A stretch of DNA of 64,000 nt from Actinoallomurus iriomotensis. Its GTDB lineage: Bacteria; Actinomycetota; Actinomycetes; Streptosporangiales; Streptosporangiaceae. A model generated the notes under the pieces. It did no database searches, was not told where the DNA came from, and saw only the letters and a program-made list of their open reading frames with translations. The stretch covers positions 157,957 through 221,956 of the forward strand of contig NZ_BSTJ01000007.1 in assembly GCF_030269445.1 (NCBI RefSeq). Direction: 5' to 3'. Each line of letters opens with the position of its first letter. Within the stretch, counting starts at the first letter, position 1. Position numbers and translations under genes: made by a program. Shown piece after piece: positions 8,889 to 16,473 of this stretch.

Positions 8889-9848
8889 GTGGCGCGTACG
8901 GCCGACGTCGACGACCTGGTCGCGCGGGCGCGCAAGGGCGAGCCCCGCGCGGTCGCGCGGCTCATCACCCTGATCGAGAACGCCTCGCCGCAGCTCCGTG
9001 AGGTCATGGCGGCGTTGAACCCCTTGGCGGGCCGGGCCCGCGTGATCGGCCTGACCGGTGCGCCGGGGGTCGGCAAGTCGACCTCCACCAACGCGCTCGT
9101 ACGCGCGTTCCGCCGTCAGGATCTGCGGGTCGGCGTGCTCGCCGTCGACCCCTCCTCGCCGTTCACCGGAGGCGCGCTCCTCGGCGACCGCGTGCGCATG
9201 CAGGACCACGCCTCCGACGCGGGCGTCTTCATCCGCTCGATGGCCAGCCGTGGCCATCTCGGCGGGCTGGCGTGGGCGGCGCCCCAGGCGATCCGGGTAC
9301 TCGACGCGGCCGGCTGCGACGTGGTCCTGGTCGAGACGGTCGGCGTCGGCCAGGCGGAGGTGGAGATCGCCTCGCTCGCCGACTCCACCATCGTGCTCGT
9401 CTCGCCCGGAATGGGCGACTCCATCCAGGCGGCCAAGGCCGGCATCCTGGAGATCGCGGACGTCTTCGTGGTCAACAAGGCCGACCGCGACGGCGCCCAG
9501 CAGACCGTACGCGACCTGCGCAACATGATCGCGCTGGCCGCGCCGGAGGGCTGGAAGCCGCCGATCGTGCCGACGGTGGCGGTCAAGGACGAGGGCGTCG
9601 CCGACGTCGTGCGGAAGCTGGACGAGCACCTGGCGTGGATGGAGGACTCCGGCGAGCTGAACCGGCGACGCCGCGCCCGCGCCCGCGACGAGATCGAGGC
9701 GATCGCCGTCACGGCCCTGCGGGAGCGCATGGGCGACCTGCACGGCCACCAGCGCCTCGACGTGCTGGCCGAGAAGGTGCTGGACGGCTCCTGCGACCCG
9801 TACGCCGCAGCCGACGAACTGGTCGAGGGCCTCACCGAGTCCGGCTGA
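8889..9848 (+). CDS. meaB: MeaB GTPase, methylmalonyl-CoA mutase chaperone
   Basis: G3E-family P-loop GTPase (319 residues) that gates adenosylcobalamin loading and protects methylmalonyl-CoA mutase from inactivation. Visible motifs are Walker A GAPGVGKST at 57-65, the Mg/switch segment LAVDPSSPFTGG, ETVGVGQAE at 149-157 (switch III region) and the base-specificity motif NKAD at 196-199. The C-terminal helical arm is the dimerisation region. GTG 8889 begins 4 nt after the thiolase stop. Its client is probably the mutase encoded at 16474. Confidence 0.95.
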   Translation: MARTADVDDLVARARKGEPRAVARLITLIENASPQLREVMAALNPLAGRARVIGLTGAPGVGKSTSTNALVRAFRRQDLRVGVLAVDPSSPFTGGALLGDRVRMQDHASDAGVFIRSMASRGHLGGLAWAAPQAIRVLDAAGCDVVLVETVGVGQAEVEIASLADSTIVLVSPGMGDSIQAAKAGILEIADVFVVNKADRDGAQQTVRDLRNMIALAAPEGWKPPIVPTVAVKDEGVADVVRKLDEHLAWMEDSGELNRRRRARARDEIEAIAVTALRERMGDLHGHQRLDVLAEKVLDGSCDPYAAADELVEGLTESG

Positions 9849-9868
9849 CGGACCTTCGAGGGGTGCCG

Positions 9869-11596
9869 TCACCAGCCTGGGGTGATCGGCAGGGCGTAGG
9901 AGTCCTCGGGGGCGGTCTCGGCGTGTCCCCGGCCGCTCTCGCCGGCCGGGCGCCAGTGGCCGAACTCCAGCGTGAGCAGCGCCACCGCGATCGGCAGCAG
10001 GCTCGCCCACGACGGGAACACCACCTTGCGTCCGACGTAGCGTGGCTTGAACTTGCGGTTGAACAGGTACAGCGACTCGACCTTCACGAACCGGTCGAGC
10101 AGGTGGATCACGTGGTACGTGCCCTGCTCCAGCGCGCTGCGGTCCTCGGTGTCGAACAGCTCGCGGAACGCCGCGAAGTTGAGCGACACCTCGTCCACAC
10201 CGTGCTCGGCGGCGTACTCCATGATGTCGGCGATCATGCGTTCGTTGAGGCCGTTCGGGGAGCCCGGCGCGCGGCGCATCACGTCGAGTGACAGGCGGTG
10301 GGCGGACGCGCTCGGCAGGTAGCGCTGGAAGCCCACCGGCGCGCCGTCGGCGTCACGGGCGACCACGAGCACCGGGAAGGCGTGCCGCCCGGTGAGCAGA
10401 CCGTCCATGTTCATCGAGAAGCCGCGCTCCTCGACGCCGCCGAGGGCCTCGGTGGCGAGTGCCCGCAGGCGTTCGCGGTCGTCCTCGGCCAGGGTGCCCT
10501 CGGGCAGGACCTCGGTGGTCACGCCGGCGTTGTGGGTGCGGCGCACCGCCTGGCGCACGTTGCGCATGCTCCGGCCGTTCAGCCCGAACTCGCCGGGCGT
10601 GAGCAGGACCTCGTCGCCGATGCCGATCGCGCGCATGCCGTACGGGGTCCATAGCTCCAGCAGGTCCTCGCGGGCGCCGAGCACCGCCATCCGCCAGCCG
10701 GAGCGGCGGGCCAGCGCGACGAACTCGGCCACCGCGCCGGGGTAGGAGCGCGGGTCGCCCACCGGGTCCGCGCCCGCCGCGGCGACGCCGAACAGGACGC
10801 GGTAGCCGATCACCGCGCGGCGGTCGGGACTGAAGACGTAGGACTTGTCGCCGCGCAGCAGGAACGGCGCCAGAGTGTCGGAGCCGTCGGCGTCGACCAG
10901 GCGCGCCGCCTCGGCGCGCTCCTCATCGGTGCCGGGCGGCGGCGGGGGCGCCGGCGAGAGCAGCGTGACGAACATCGCGAGCAGGCCGCCGCCGCCGAGG
11001 ATGCCGAGGCTGGCCAGGAACCAGTGGTCGGCCGAGCCGTCGAAGTGCAGCGGGCCGGATCCGGAGGCGCTCAGCCCGGCGAGGATCTCGCGCCCCGCCT
11101 CGCTCGCGGACGGGCCCGGCGTGATGTGGTGCCGCTGGGCGATCATGATGGCCAGCCCGTACGCGACCGCCACCCCGTACGTGACCACGCCGGCGCGGAC
11201 CGCGGCGCGGAACCGGCTCGGCGTGGTGTCGAACTCGCGGCGGTAGCGGACGAAGCCGATCGCCGCCACGCCGAGGATGAGCAGGCGGCCGAACTCGCGC
11301 ACGCTGACCGCGTCGAGCATGGACAGGATGGTGAGCGCGAGGACGACGTAGTACGCCACCCGGCGGCGGAGCAGCAGGCCGCGGGCCGCGGCCAGCAGGA
11401 CCAGCGCGAGGAGCAGCTCCTGCCCATCGGGGAACAGGTCGCCCACGAGGAGCTCCGCGGGTCGCGCGGAGAAGGAGGGGACGAGCGCGGGGAGTCCCAC
11501 CGCGACCGCGGCGGCCGCCACGGGTACCGCGAACGGCCATGTCGGCCGTCGTACCGGGTCGTGCGCGACTGTCGCCGCTTCTGCCGCGATGGACAC
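9869..11596 (-). CDS. MprF/LysX-like phosphatidylglycerol lysyltransferase-domain membrane protein
   Basis: A 575-residue protein with an N-terminal membrane part: segments near residues 22-42, 65-95, 108-120 and 135-155, then a longer one at about 195-215. A cytosolic DUF2156 domain of the MprF C-terminal, double-GNAT type follows. Recognisable stretches are YVFSPDRRAVIGYRV, LNGRSMRNVRQAVRR, SLDVMRRAPGSPNGLNE and EVSLNFAAFRE, all typical of aminoacyl-tRNA-dependent lipid aminoacyltransferases. It probably adds an amino acid to phosphatidylglycerol or a related lipid to alter surface charge. It lacks a fused lysyl-tRNA synthetase. Convergent with meaB, 20 bp apart. Confidence 0.85.
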   Translation of the reverse strand: MSIAAEAATVAHDPVRRPTWPFAVPVAAAAVAVGLPALVPSFSARPAELLVGDLFPDGQELLLALVLLAAARGLLLRRRVAYYVVLALTILSMLDAVSVREFGRLLILGVAAIGFVRYRREFDTTPSRFRAAVRAGVVTYGVAVAYGLAIMIAQRHHITPGPSASEAGREILAGLSASGSGPLHFDGSADHWFLASLGILGGGGLLAMFVTLLSPAPPPPPGTDEERAEAARLVDADGSDTLAPFLLRGDKSYVFSPDRRAVIGYRVLFGVAAAGADPVGDPRSYPGAVAEFVALARRSGWRMAVLGAREDLLELWTPYGMRAIGIGDEVLLTPGEFGLNGRSMRNVRQAVRRTHNAGVTTEVLPEGTLAEDDRERLRALATEALGGVEERGFSMNMDGLLTGRHAFPVLVVARDADGAPVGFQRYLPSASAHRLSLDVMRRAPGSPNGLNERMIADIMEYAAEHGVDEVSLNFAAFRELFDTEDRSALEQGTYHVIHLLDRFVKVESLYLFNRKFKPRYVGRKVVFPSWASLLPIAVALLTLEFGHWRPAGESGRGHAETAPEDSYALPITPGW

Positions 11597-11668
11597 AGCG
11601 AATCACCCCGACTCGTCCCCAACCACGCCTCATGGAGAGGTATTCCCCCGGTGATCCTTCGCCCTCAT

Positions 11669-12355
11669 TCAGGAAGATGTGGCAAAGGTCACGGTAACTG
11701 TTTTGAAGCCCAAAGCCTTCAACATGTTCGTGAGCATCTGCTTGGTGTTCGCGTCGGCACGCTGCGCGAGCCCGCTGGAGTTCGCCGCGTCCTGGATCTT
11801 CTGGGCCGCGAGGACGTACAGCTGCTGCTGCTGGTTGGGGTTGGAGCCGAAGAAGTCACCGAAGCGGTCGAACAGGCCGCGCTGGGTGGCGAAGACGTAG
11901 CTGTGCTTGGGGTCGAGGTTGGTCTTCTCCAGCTGGGCGTGGGGCATCCGGACGGTCACCGTCTCACGGGTCTTGTCGACCGTGAGGGCGCCGTTGCCGA
12001 TGTGGGAGAAGTCGACGTAGGCGTCGACGGTGCCGTTCCCGACGAAGAGCGTGCGCTTTCCGCGCAGCGCGCTGGGCAGGAATCTCGCGTCTTTCTCCAG
12101 GTCGACGACGACCTGGTAGTTACCGCTCGCGGCCTCGTAGCGGGAAAGGTTCTGGATGGAGTTCAGCACGACGGGCGCGCTGCGGTCCTTGGTCGTCTCG
12201 CCGAACGGGTTGAGCCAGTGCGGCAGCTTGTGCGCCGCCTGCAGGCCCGCGTAGACCAATGCGACGAGTACGACGACGACGGCGACCGCGCGCAGGACGG
12301 GCCTGCGGGGACGCTCGGATATCTGTGTGTCCTCGGTTGTGTCCGAGTGCGCCAT
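11669..12355 (-). CDS. DUF4230 membrane-anchored protein
   Basis: A 228-residue protein with one N-terminal transmembrane helix (about 21-42) and an extracytoplasmic DUF4230 domain, seen from NLSRYEAASGNYQVVVDLEKD, GNGTVDAYVDFSHIG and the C-terminal alpha helix before FKTVTVTFA. No enzymatic motif is visible. It lies between two other membrane proteins on the same strand, separated from each by 55-75 bp. Function unknown. Confidence 0.85.
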   Translation of the reverse strand: MAHSDTTEDTQISERPRRPVLRAVAVVVVLVALVYAGLQAAHKLPHWLNPFGETTKDRSAPVVLNSIQNLSRYEAASGNYQVVVDLEKDARFLPSALRGKRTLFVGNGTVDAYVDFSHIGNGALTVDKTRETVTVRMPHAQLEKTNLDPKHSYVFATQRGLFDRFGDFFGSNPNQQQQLYVLAAQKIQDAANSSGLAQRADANTKQMLTNMLKALGFKTVTVTFATSS

Positions 12356-12411
12356 TTCGCATCACCTCTGGGGTTAGCTCAACCCGGCTATTCCCCAGAT
12401 AGACGCGAAAG

Positions 12412-13206
12412 TCACCCCGCCGGCTCCGTGTGTGATGTGACGGCCGCCTGTTCGACCTCGATCAGCGACTCGCCGCGCCGCCGGGCCTCGTACGCCTCCT
12501 TGCCACCACGGATCCCGAACAGCCGCTTGGACACCAGCAGGTACACGACGAGACCCGCGTTGATCACCAGCGCGCCCGCGCGGACAGCGGTGATGCGTTC
12601 GGTCAGCTCGTAGATCTCCAGCGGCAGCCCGCAGGCGGTGGCGACCACCGCGAAGTACTCACCCCAGCGCTTGAGGAGCCACAGGCCGACCGCCTCGATC
12701 AGCTCGATGAGGCCGTAGGCGAGCAGAGCGAGGGCGAACCAGGTCAGCGTGCTGGACTTGAGCACGAAGACATGGCGGATGCTCTCCACGACGTGGGAGT
12801 TGTCCAGATCCCACCCCACCTGGCGGGCGATGGGCTTGAGGAGCGGGATCTCCTTCTCGAAGACCTTCTCGATGGACCCGCGGTGGGCGGAGAACCGCCA
12901 CACGCCGTACGCCGCGGCGGCGATCACCAGGCCGCGGATCACCCGCTCCAGGGCGAAGAACCGCATGATGAGCGCTTCGCGCAGCTCATGCCCGCGCATG
13001 ACGAGCGGCGCACGGTCGGCCGGGCCGCTCCCGTGGGGCTCGCCGTGGACGTACGTGCCGCAGCGCAGGCACCGCCACGCCTCTCCGGCCGGCGTCTCGA
13101 CGTGCAGCCGGTCGCGCAGGGCGGTCTCGTCCGGCGCGTACGTGATGTGGCCCTTGCGGGCGCAGGTCAGCAGGCTCCAGTCCACGCCGCTGACGATAGT
13201 CAACAT
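12412..13206 (-). CDS. DUF2127 membrane protein with N-terminal zinc ribbon
   Basis: A 264-residue protein. Residues 1-70 hold Cys pairs (LTCARKGH and CLRCGTY) that look like a zinc ribbon; then a DUF2127 membrane region with four hydrophobic segments, opening with LERVIRGLVIAAAAYGVW and including TLTWFALALLAYGLIELIEAVGLW. ATG 13206 is chosen, but the GTG at 13185 (VDWSLLTC) is equally likely since relatives often start there. No function is known. It abuts a remnant of an ArsR regulator at its 5' side. Confidence 0.8.
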   Translation of the reverse strand: MLTIVSGVDWSLLTCARKGHITYAPDETALRDRLHVETPAGEAWRCLRCGTYVHGEPHGSGPADRAPLVMRGHELREALIMRFFALERVIRGLVIAAAAYGVWRFSAHRGSIEKVFEKEIPLLKPIARQVGWDLDNSHVVESIRHVFVLKSSTLTWFALALLAYGLIELIEAVGLWLLKRWGEYFAVVATACGLPLEIYELTERITAVRAGALVINAGLVVYLLVSKRLFGIRGGKEAYEARRRGESLIEVEQAAVTSHTEPAG

Positions 13207-13240
13207 TACGGACGCATGTGGTGCTCCTGAGATCACCGGC

Positions 13241-13429
13241 CGTATTCAGGGGTGCGCGCTGGTCGTCGCCGAGAAGCTCGGCGTGAGCCGGCCGGCCCGC
13301 GGCGAGCACATGAAGATCCTCAGCCAGGCCGGCCTCGTACGCGGCACGAAGATCAAACAGTGGGTGTTCTACCGGCGTGACGAGGGTCGCATCGCTGAGG
13401 CGAAGGAGATGTTGAGCGGTGACTGGTGA
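13241..13429 (+). pseudogene. ArsR-family regulator remnant (C-terminal half)
   Basis: The frame encodes the last ~60 residues of an ArsR winged-helix repressor: CALVVAEKLGVSRPARGEHM (recognition-helix region), then the wing LVRGTKIKQWVFYRRDE and a short terminal helix. No start codon or N-terminal helices precede it; upstream is the 5' end of the divergent DUF2127 gene. It is therefore a truncated relic rather than a complete gene. The reading frame ends 11 bp inside the next fragment. Confidence 0.7.
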
Positions 13430-13589
13430 TCCACAGGCCGTGGCGTCCGCGCCGGCCCGCTACGACCGACTGGTGGCGGACCCGGACGCCGCGGGCGCGC
13501 GCTACCGGCTGATCGACCATCCGCCCGAGGGGCGCACCGACCTGGTCAGCGCCCTTCGCGGGCACGACGTGGCGCACGCCGCCGAATGA
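13419..13589 (+). pseudogene. YbaK/aminoacyl-tRNA deacylase-like remnant (N-terminal part)
   Basis: A 56-codon frame starting at GTG 13419. It contains ARYRLIDHPPEGRTDLVSAL, which resembles the start of YbaK/ProX-type editing proteins, and stops after DVAHAAE. A full member would be about 160 residues, so roughly two thirds is missing. The following 55 bp, in another frame, reads DLRLELMIEKAG and stops at 13644 just before the convergent membrane gene; I could not assign that piece. Together these look like deletion-prone, decaying genes. Confidence 0.5.
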
Positions 13590-13649
13590 CCTGCGGCTCG
13601 AGCTCATGATCGAGAAGGCCGGCGTCGTCGCCACCGGCGACTGAACCGG

Positions 13650-14897
13650 TCAGACGGTGCGGAAGTCGAGGCCGCGCAGCGTGCAGGAGCGGTAGCGGGC
13701 GTAGTGGAGGCGCAGCCAGTGCCGGCGGCGCGCCTCGGCCCAGCGGCCGAAGGCGCGGGCGGCCGCCGCGTCGGTCATGCGGGGCGGTGTCTCGTCGAGC
13801 AGCCAGGCCGACACCAGCGCGGTGTAGCGCACGCCGACGGCGTGCGCGGGGTTGCCGCACGTGCGCGCGTCGAGCAGGCTGATCTGGATCTCCTGCTCCG
13901 CGCGGTGCTCGTACCCCGGGGACAGGTCCGTGAGGTGGATGTAGACCACGCCGTGCCCAGGACGCGGGAAGTCGTTGTCGGGCCGGTGCTCGACCCGCGT
14001 GAATCCGCCCGGCGTGCCGCTCAGGCGTGTGGCCAGCGGGGTCAGGGCGGCCTCCAGCGACGGGAGCGCCGAGCGCAGCGCCGGGTGCACGCACACGGTC
14101 AGCGGCCACTGGCGGCAGGAGTACTCGAACGCGCGGGGGGCGAGCGGCGTGCGCTGCTGAGCGTGGATCCACAGGGTGGTGAGCGCGATCAGCCCCGCCG
14201 CCGCGACGAGAGGCAGGGCGAGCCGCGCGCGCCGCGTGAGCGTCCACAGGTAGCCGCTGACGAGGAGCCCGCCGAAGCCGAGCGACCACAGCGCCTGTCC
14301 GGCGAGCAGTTCGGTGCGCAGGCCGGCGAACGGATGGATGTGCTCGACCCCCGGCGGCGGCAGGAGGTACGTCCACGTGCCGGGGCGGGCGACCCCCCAC
14401 AGGCAGGTGACGGCGGCCGCGGCGGCGACCGTCGGCAGCCGGGGGACGGCGCGGCCCGCGAGGTAGCCGATCACGGTGTAGTCCAGCAGGGTGAGCGCGC
14501 CCGCGAGCAGCCCGACCACCTGGGGATGCCCGGCCTCGACGTGCAGCAGGGTCTTCACCACGACGATCGCGGCCACGACGAGGTACGCGCACAGCGAGAC
14601 GACGCCGAGCAGTGTCAGGTCCAGCAGTGGCCCGAGCGCGGGCGACCGGGCGCTCAATCCCCGCAGGTAGCCGAGCCGGTGTTCGCGCAGCGCCACCCAC
14701 GCGGCGAGGGCCGCGGAGGCCGGCCCGAGCACGCGCACCGACGCGAACAGCGCGGCGACGGCGTCATCCCAGTACGCGACGCCGGGCAGCAGGGCGTGCC
14801 AGGCCGCGACCGCGCCGAGCAGCGCCAGGGCCGGGACGGCCAGGAACGGGGCGGTGCGGCGGGCGTCGATCCGCAGCACCCGCCCCAGGTCAGACAC
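13650..14897 (-). CDS. ABC-associated multi-pass membrane protein with C-terminal extracytoplasmic domain
   Basis: A 415-residue protein with about six hydrophobic segments between residues 17 and 255, then a soluble C-terminal domain (about 265-415) holding CRQWPLTVCVHPAL, the HRPDNDFPRPGHG loop and a basic tail. The gene overlaps the 3' end of the ATPase gene at 14890 by 8 bp, so they form a transporter-like pair of the ABC-2 type. I do not recognise the C-terminal domain; the VCVHPAL motif recurs in actinobacterial ABC-2-type permeases of unknown substrate. It could export or sense a cell-surface molecule. Confidence 0.7.
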   Translation of the reverse strand: MSDLGRVLRIDARRTAPFLAVPALALLGAVAAWHALLPGVAYWDDAVAALFASVRVLGPASAALAAWVALREHRLGYLRGLSARSPALGPLLDLTLLGVVSLCAYLVVAAIVVVKTLLHVEAGHPQVVGLLAGALTLLDYTVIGYLAGRAVPRLPTVAAAAAVTCLWGVARPGTWTYLLPPPGVEHIHPFAGLRTELLAGQALWSLGFGGLLVSGYLWTLTRRARLALPLVAAAGLIALTTLWIHAQQRTPLAPRAFEYSCRQWPLTVCVHPALRSALPSLEAALTPLATRLSGTPGGFTRVEHRPDNDFPRPGHGVVYIHLTDLSPGYEHRAEQEIQISLLDARTCGNPAHAVGVRYTALVSAWLLDETPPRMTDAAAARAFGRWAEARRRHWLRLHYARYRSCTLRGLDFRTV

Positions 14898-15573
14898 CGG
14901 CCGGCACCCGGGACCACGTTCGGCAGACCTCCAAGGACTCGATCAGGCGAGCACGGGCGATGGTGAAGACCCGGTCGCACCACCCCGTCAGCTCCGCCGG
15001 ATCGGGCGCGGTCACGACCACGGCCGGGGCGAGCGCGCGCACCACGCCGATCAACTCGTCGCGCTCCGAATCGGCGATGGATCCGAGCGGTTCGTCCAGG
15101 AAGACCAGATCGGGCCGATGCACACAGGTCGCCGCGAGCCCCGCCCGCAACCGCAGATCGGCGGGCAGCATGTCCATCTCGAATTCCGCGGCATCGGTCA
15201 ATTCAAATCGCTCCAAAATCGCCTCGGCCGCGTTCTTCGGCGTGGCTTTGAAATAGGCCGCGTAGGCCACGTACTCGCGGGCGGTGACCCCGGCCGCCCA
15301 GCCGAACCGGTGCGGCAGCAGGCCGAGCCGCGGGCGTACGGCCCGCTGCCCGGCCGGCCCGGTCACGTCGTGGCCCAGCAGCTCCAGCTCGCCCACGCTG
15401 GGCCGGCGCAGCGTGGCCAGCGTCGTCAGCAGCGCCGACCTGCCCGAGCAGGGCGGACCTGCGAGTCCGACCACCCCCGAGGTGATGCCGAACGTGGTGG
15501 GACGCAGGATCCACCGCCCCCCGCGGCGGATTCCCATGTCCCGAGCCACGATCGTGGAGAAATCCGCGATCAT
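14890..15573 (-). CDS. ABC transporter ATP-binding protein with degenerate P-loop and signature
   Basis: A 227-residue ABC ATPase fold. The Walker A loop at 39-46 reads GPPCSGRS, with Arg where the catalytic Lys should be. The signature region reads LPADLRLRAGLAATC instead of LSGGQ, while Walker B (LVFLDEP, 156-162) is intact. It may bind ATP poorly or act as a regulatory half-site. ATG 15573 has a G-rich stretch 5-10 nt upstream. It pairs with the membrane gene downstream (8-bp overlap) and is divergent from the MarR gene across 270 bp. Confidence 0.75.
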   Translation of the reverse strand: MIADFSTIVARDMGIRRGGRWILRPTTFGITSGVVGLAGPPCSGRSALLTTLATLRRPSVGELELLGHDVTGPAGQRAVRPRLGLLPHRFGWAAGVTAREYVAYAAYFKATPKNAAEAILERFELTDAAEFEMDMLPADLRLRAGLAATCVHRPDLVFLDEPLGSIADSERDELIGVVRALAPAVVVTAPDPAELTGWCDRVFTIARARLIESLEVCRTWSRVPAGV

Positions 15574-15843
15574 TCACTACCCCCCGAAATCTCGGTGCGC
15601 GCTCGAGGCTAGAGGCGGATCAGCCCGATGAACGGCCGCGTCGACGCCCCCCTTTGCCGTCGCCGCACGCACCGACAACGGAACTATAACTTGCCTTGGT
15701 GATGACTGTCAGCGTTGTTGTGTCCGCCGGTGTCGTTGGCAATGATTTGAGGAGAATGCGGGAAACAATTGTTGTTATAGGTCGGTAAATGTCGGATGGA
15801 TGCTCGCCGGAGAGTCGCGGAGTCCAGGCGCTACCGTGTCCGG
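15574..15843. other. Divergent intergenic region, relatively A+T-rich
   Basis: 270 bp between the divergent ABC ATPase and MarR genes, clearly less G+C-rich than its surroundings. It must hold both promoters. AACAATTGTT at 15764-15773 is a 10-bp palindrome. No convincing -10/-35 pair or small gene could be fixed. Confidence 0.4.
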
Positions 15844-16350
15844 GTGTCCAAGCCGCTCAACCTCCCCTTCGACCCCATCGCCCGAGCCGGTGACCTCTGG
15901 GAACGCCGGTGGGGGCGCTCGCCCGCCATGCTCGCCGTCACGTCGATCATGCGCGCCCAGGCGATCCTCATCGCCGAACTCGACGCCCGGCTCAAGCCGT
16001 ACGAACTGACCTTCGCCCGCTATGAGGCCCTCGTGCTGCTGACGTTCAGCAGCAAGGGCGCGCTGCCGCTCTCCAAGATCGGTGAACGGCTGATGGTGCA
16101 CCCGACGAGCGTGACCAACACGATCGACCGGCTGGAGAGGCAGGGCTACGTCCTCCGCCGCCCGAACCCGCGCGACGGGCGCGGCGTGCTCGCTGAGATC
16201 ACCGAGAGTGGCCGCGACACCGTCGAGCGCGCCACCCGCGACCTCATGGCCGCCGACTTCGGTCTGGGGGCGTACGACGCCGAGGAGCTGGGAACGATCT
16301 TCGACGTGCTGCGGTCGCTGCGGGTGACCGCGGGCGACTTCCAGGACTGA
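15844..16350 (+). CDS. MarR-family transcriptional regulator
   Basis: A 168-residue winged-helix regulator. Dimerisation helices surround SIMRAQAILIAELD, and the HTH is at LSKIGERLMVHPTSVTNTIDRLE with the wing following in RRPNPRDGRG. GTG 15844 is taken as the start; an upstream extension to 15796 in the same frame looks non-family. It lies 123 bp upstream of the methylmalonyl-CoA mutase and its 18-bp palindrome, which makes that palindrome its most likely target. Confidence 0.88.
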   Translation: MSKPLNLPFDPIARAGDLWERRWGRSPAMLAVTSIMRAQAILIAELDARLKPYELTFARYEALVLLTFSSKGALPLSKIGERLMVHPTSVTNTIDRLERQGYVLRRPNPRDGRGVLAEITESGRDTVERATRDLMAADFGLGAYDAEELGTIFDVLRSLRVTAGDFQD

Positions 16351-16422
16351 CCGGGCTCTCTCCGCGGCGCGCGGGCCTGGAAACGGCTCCGGACCGGCTC
16401 GCGGTGGCTCCGCGACACAAAT

Positions 16423-16440
16423 TACTAGGACGTCCTAGTA
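16423..16440. promoter_or_regulatory. Perfect 18-bp palindrome, probable operator before the mutase gene
   Basis: TACTAGGAC / GTCCTAGTA is a perfect palindrome 33 bp before the mutase start. Its right end runs into TAGTAT, a plausible -10 box, with GCGACA 18 bp upstream as a weak -35, so a bound repressor would block transcription. The size and position suit a dimeric MarR or TetR regulator; the MarR gene directly upstream is the obvious candidate. Confidence 0.7.
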
Positions 16441-16473
16441 TCTTGGAGTGAGGAGCAACCCGGAGGAGCGCTC

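Noticed and set aside
14890-15573. Calling the degenerate ABC ATPase a pseudogene
   Set aside because: Frame is intact, Walker B is kept, and the gene overlaps its membrane partner; altered motifs alone do not prove loss.
15764-15773. AACAATTGTT palindrome as a regulator site
   Set aside because: Only 10 bp, and no matching regulator or second copy; kept as a note in the intergenic entry.
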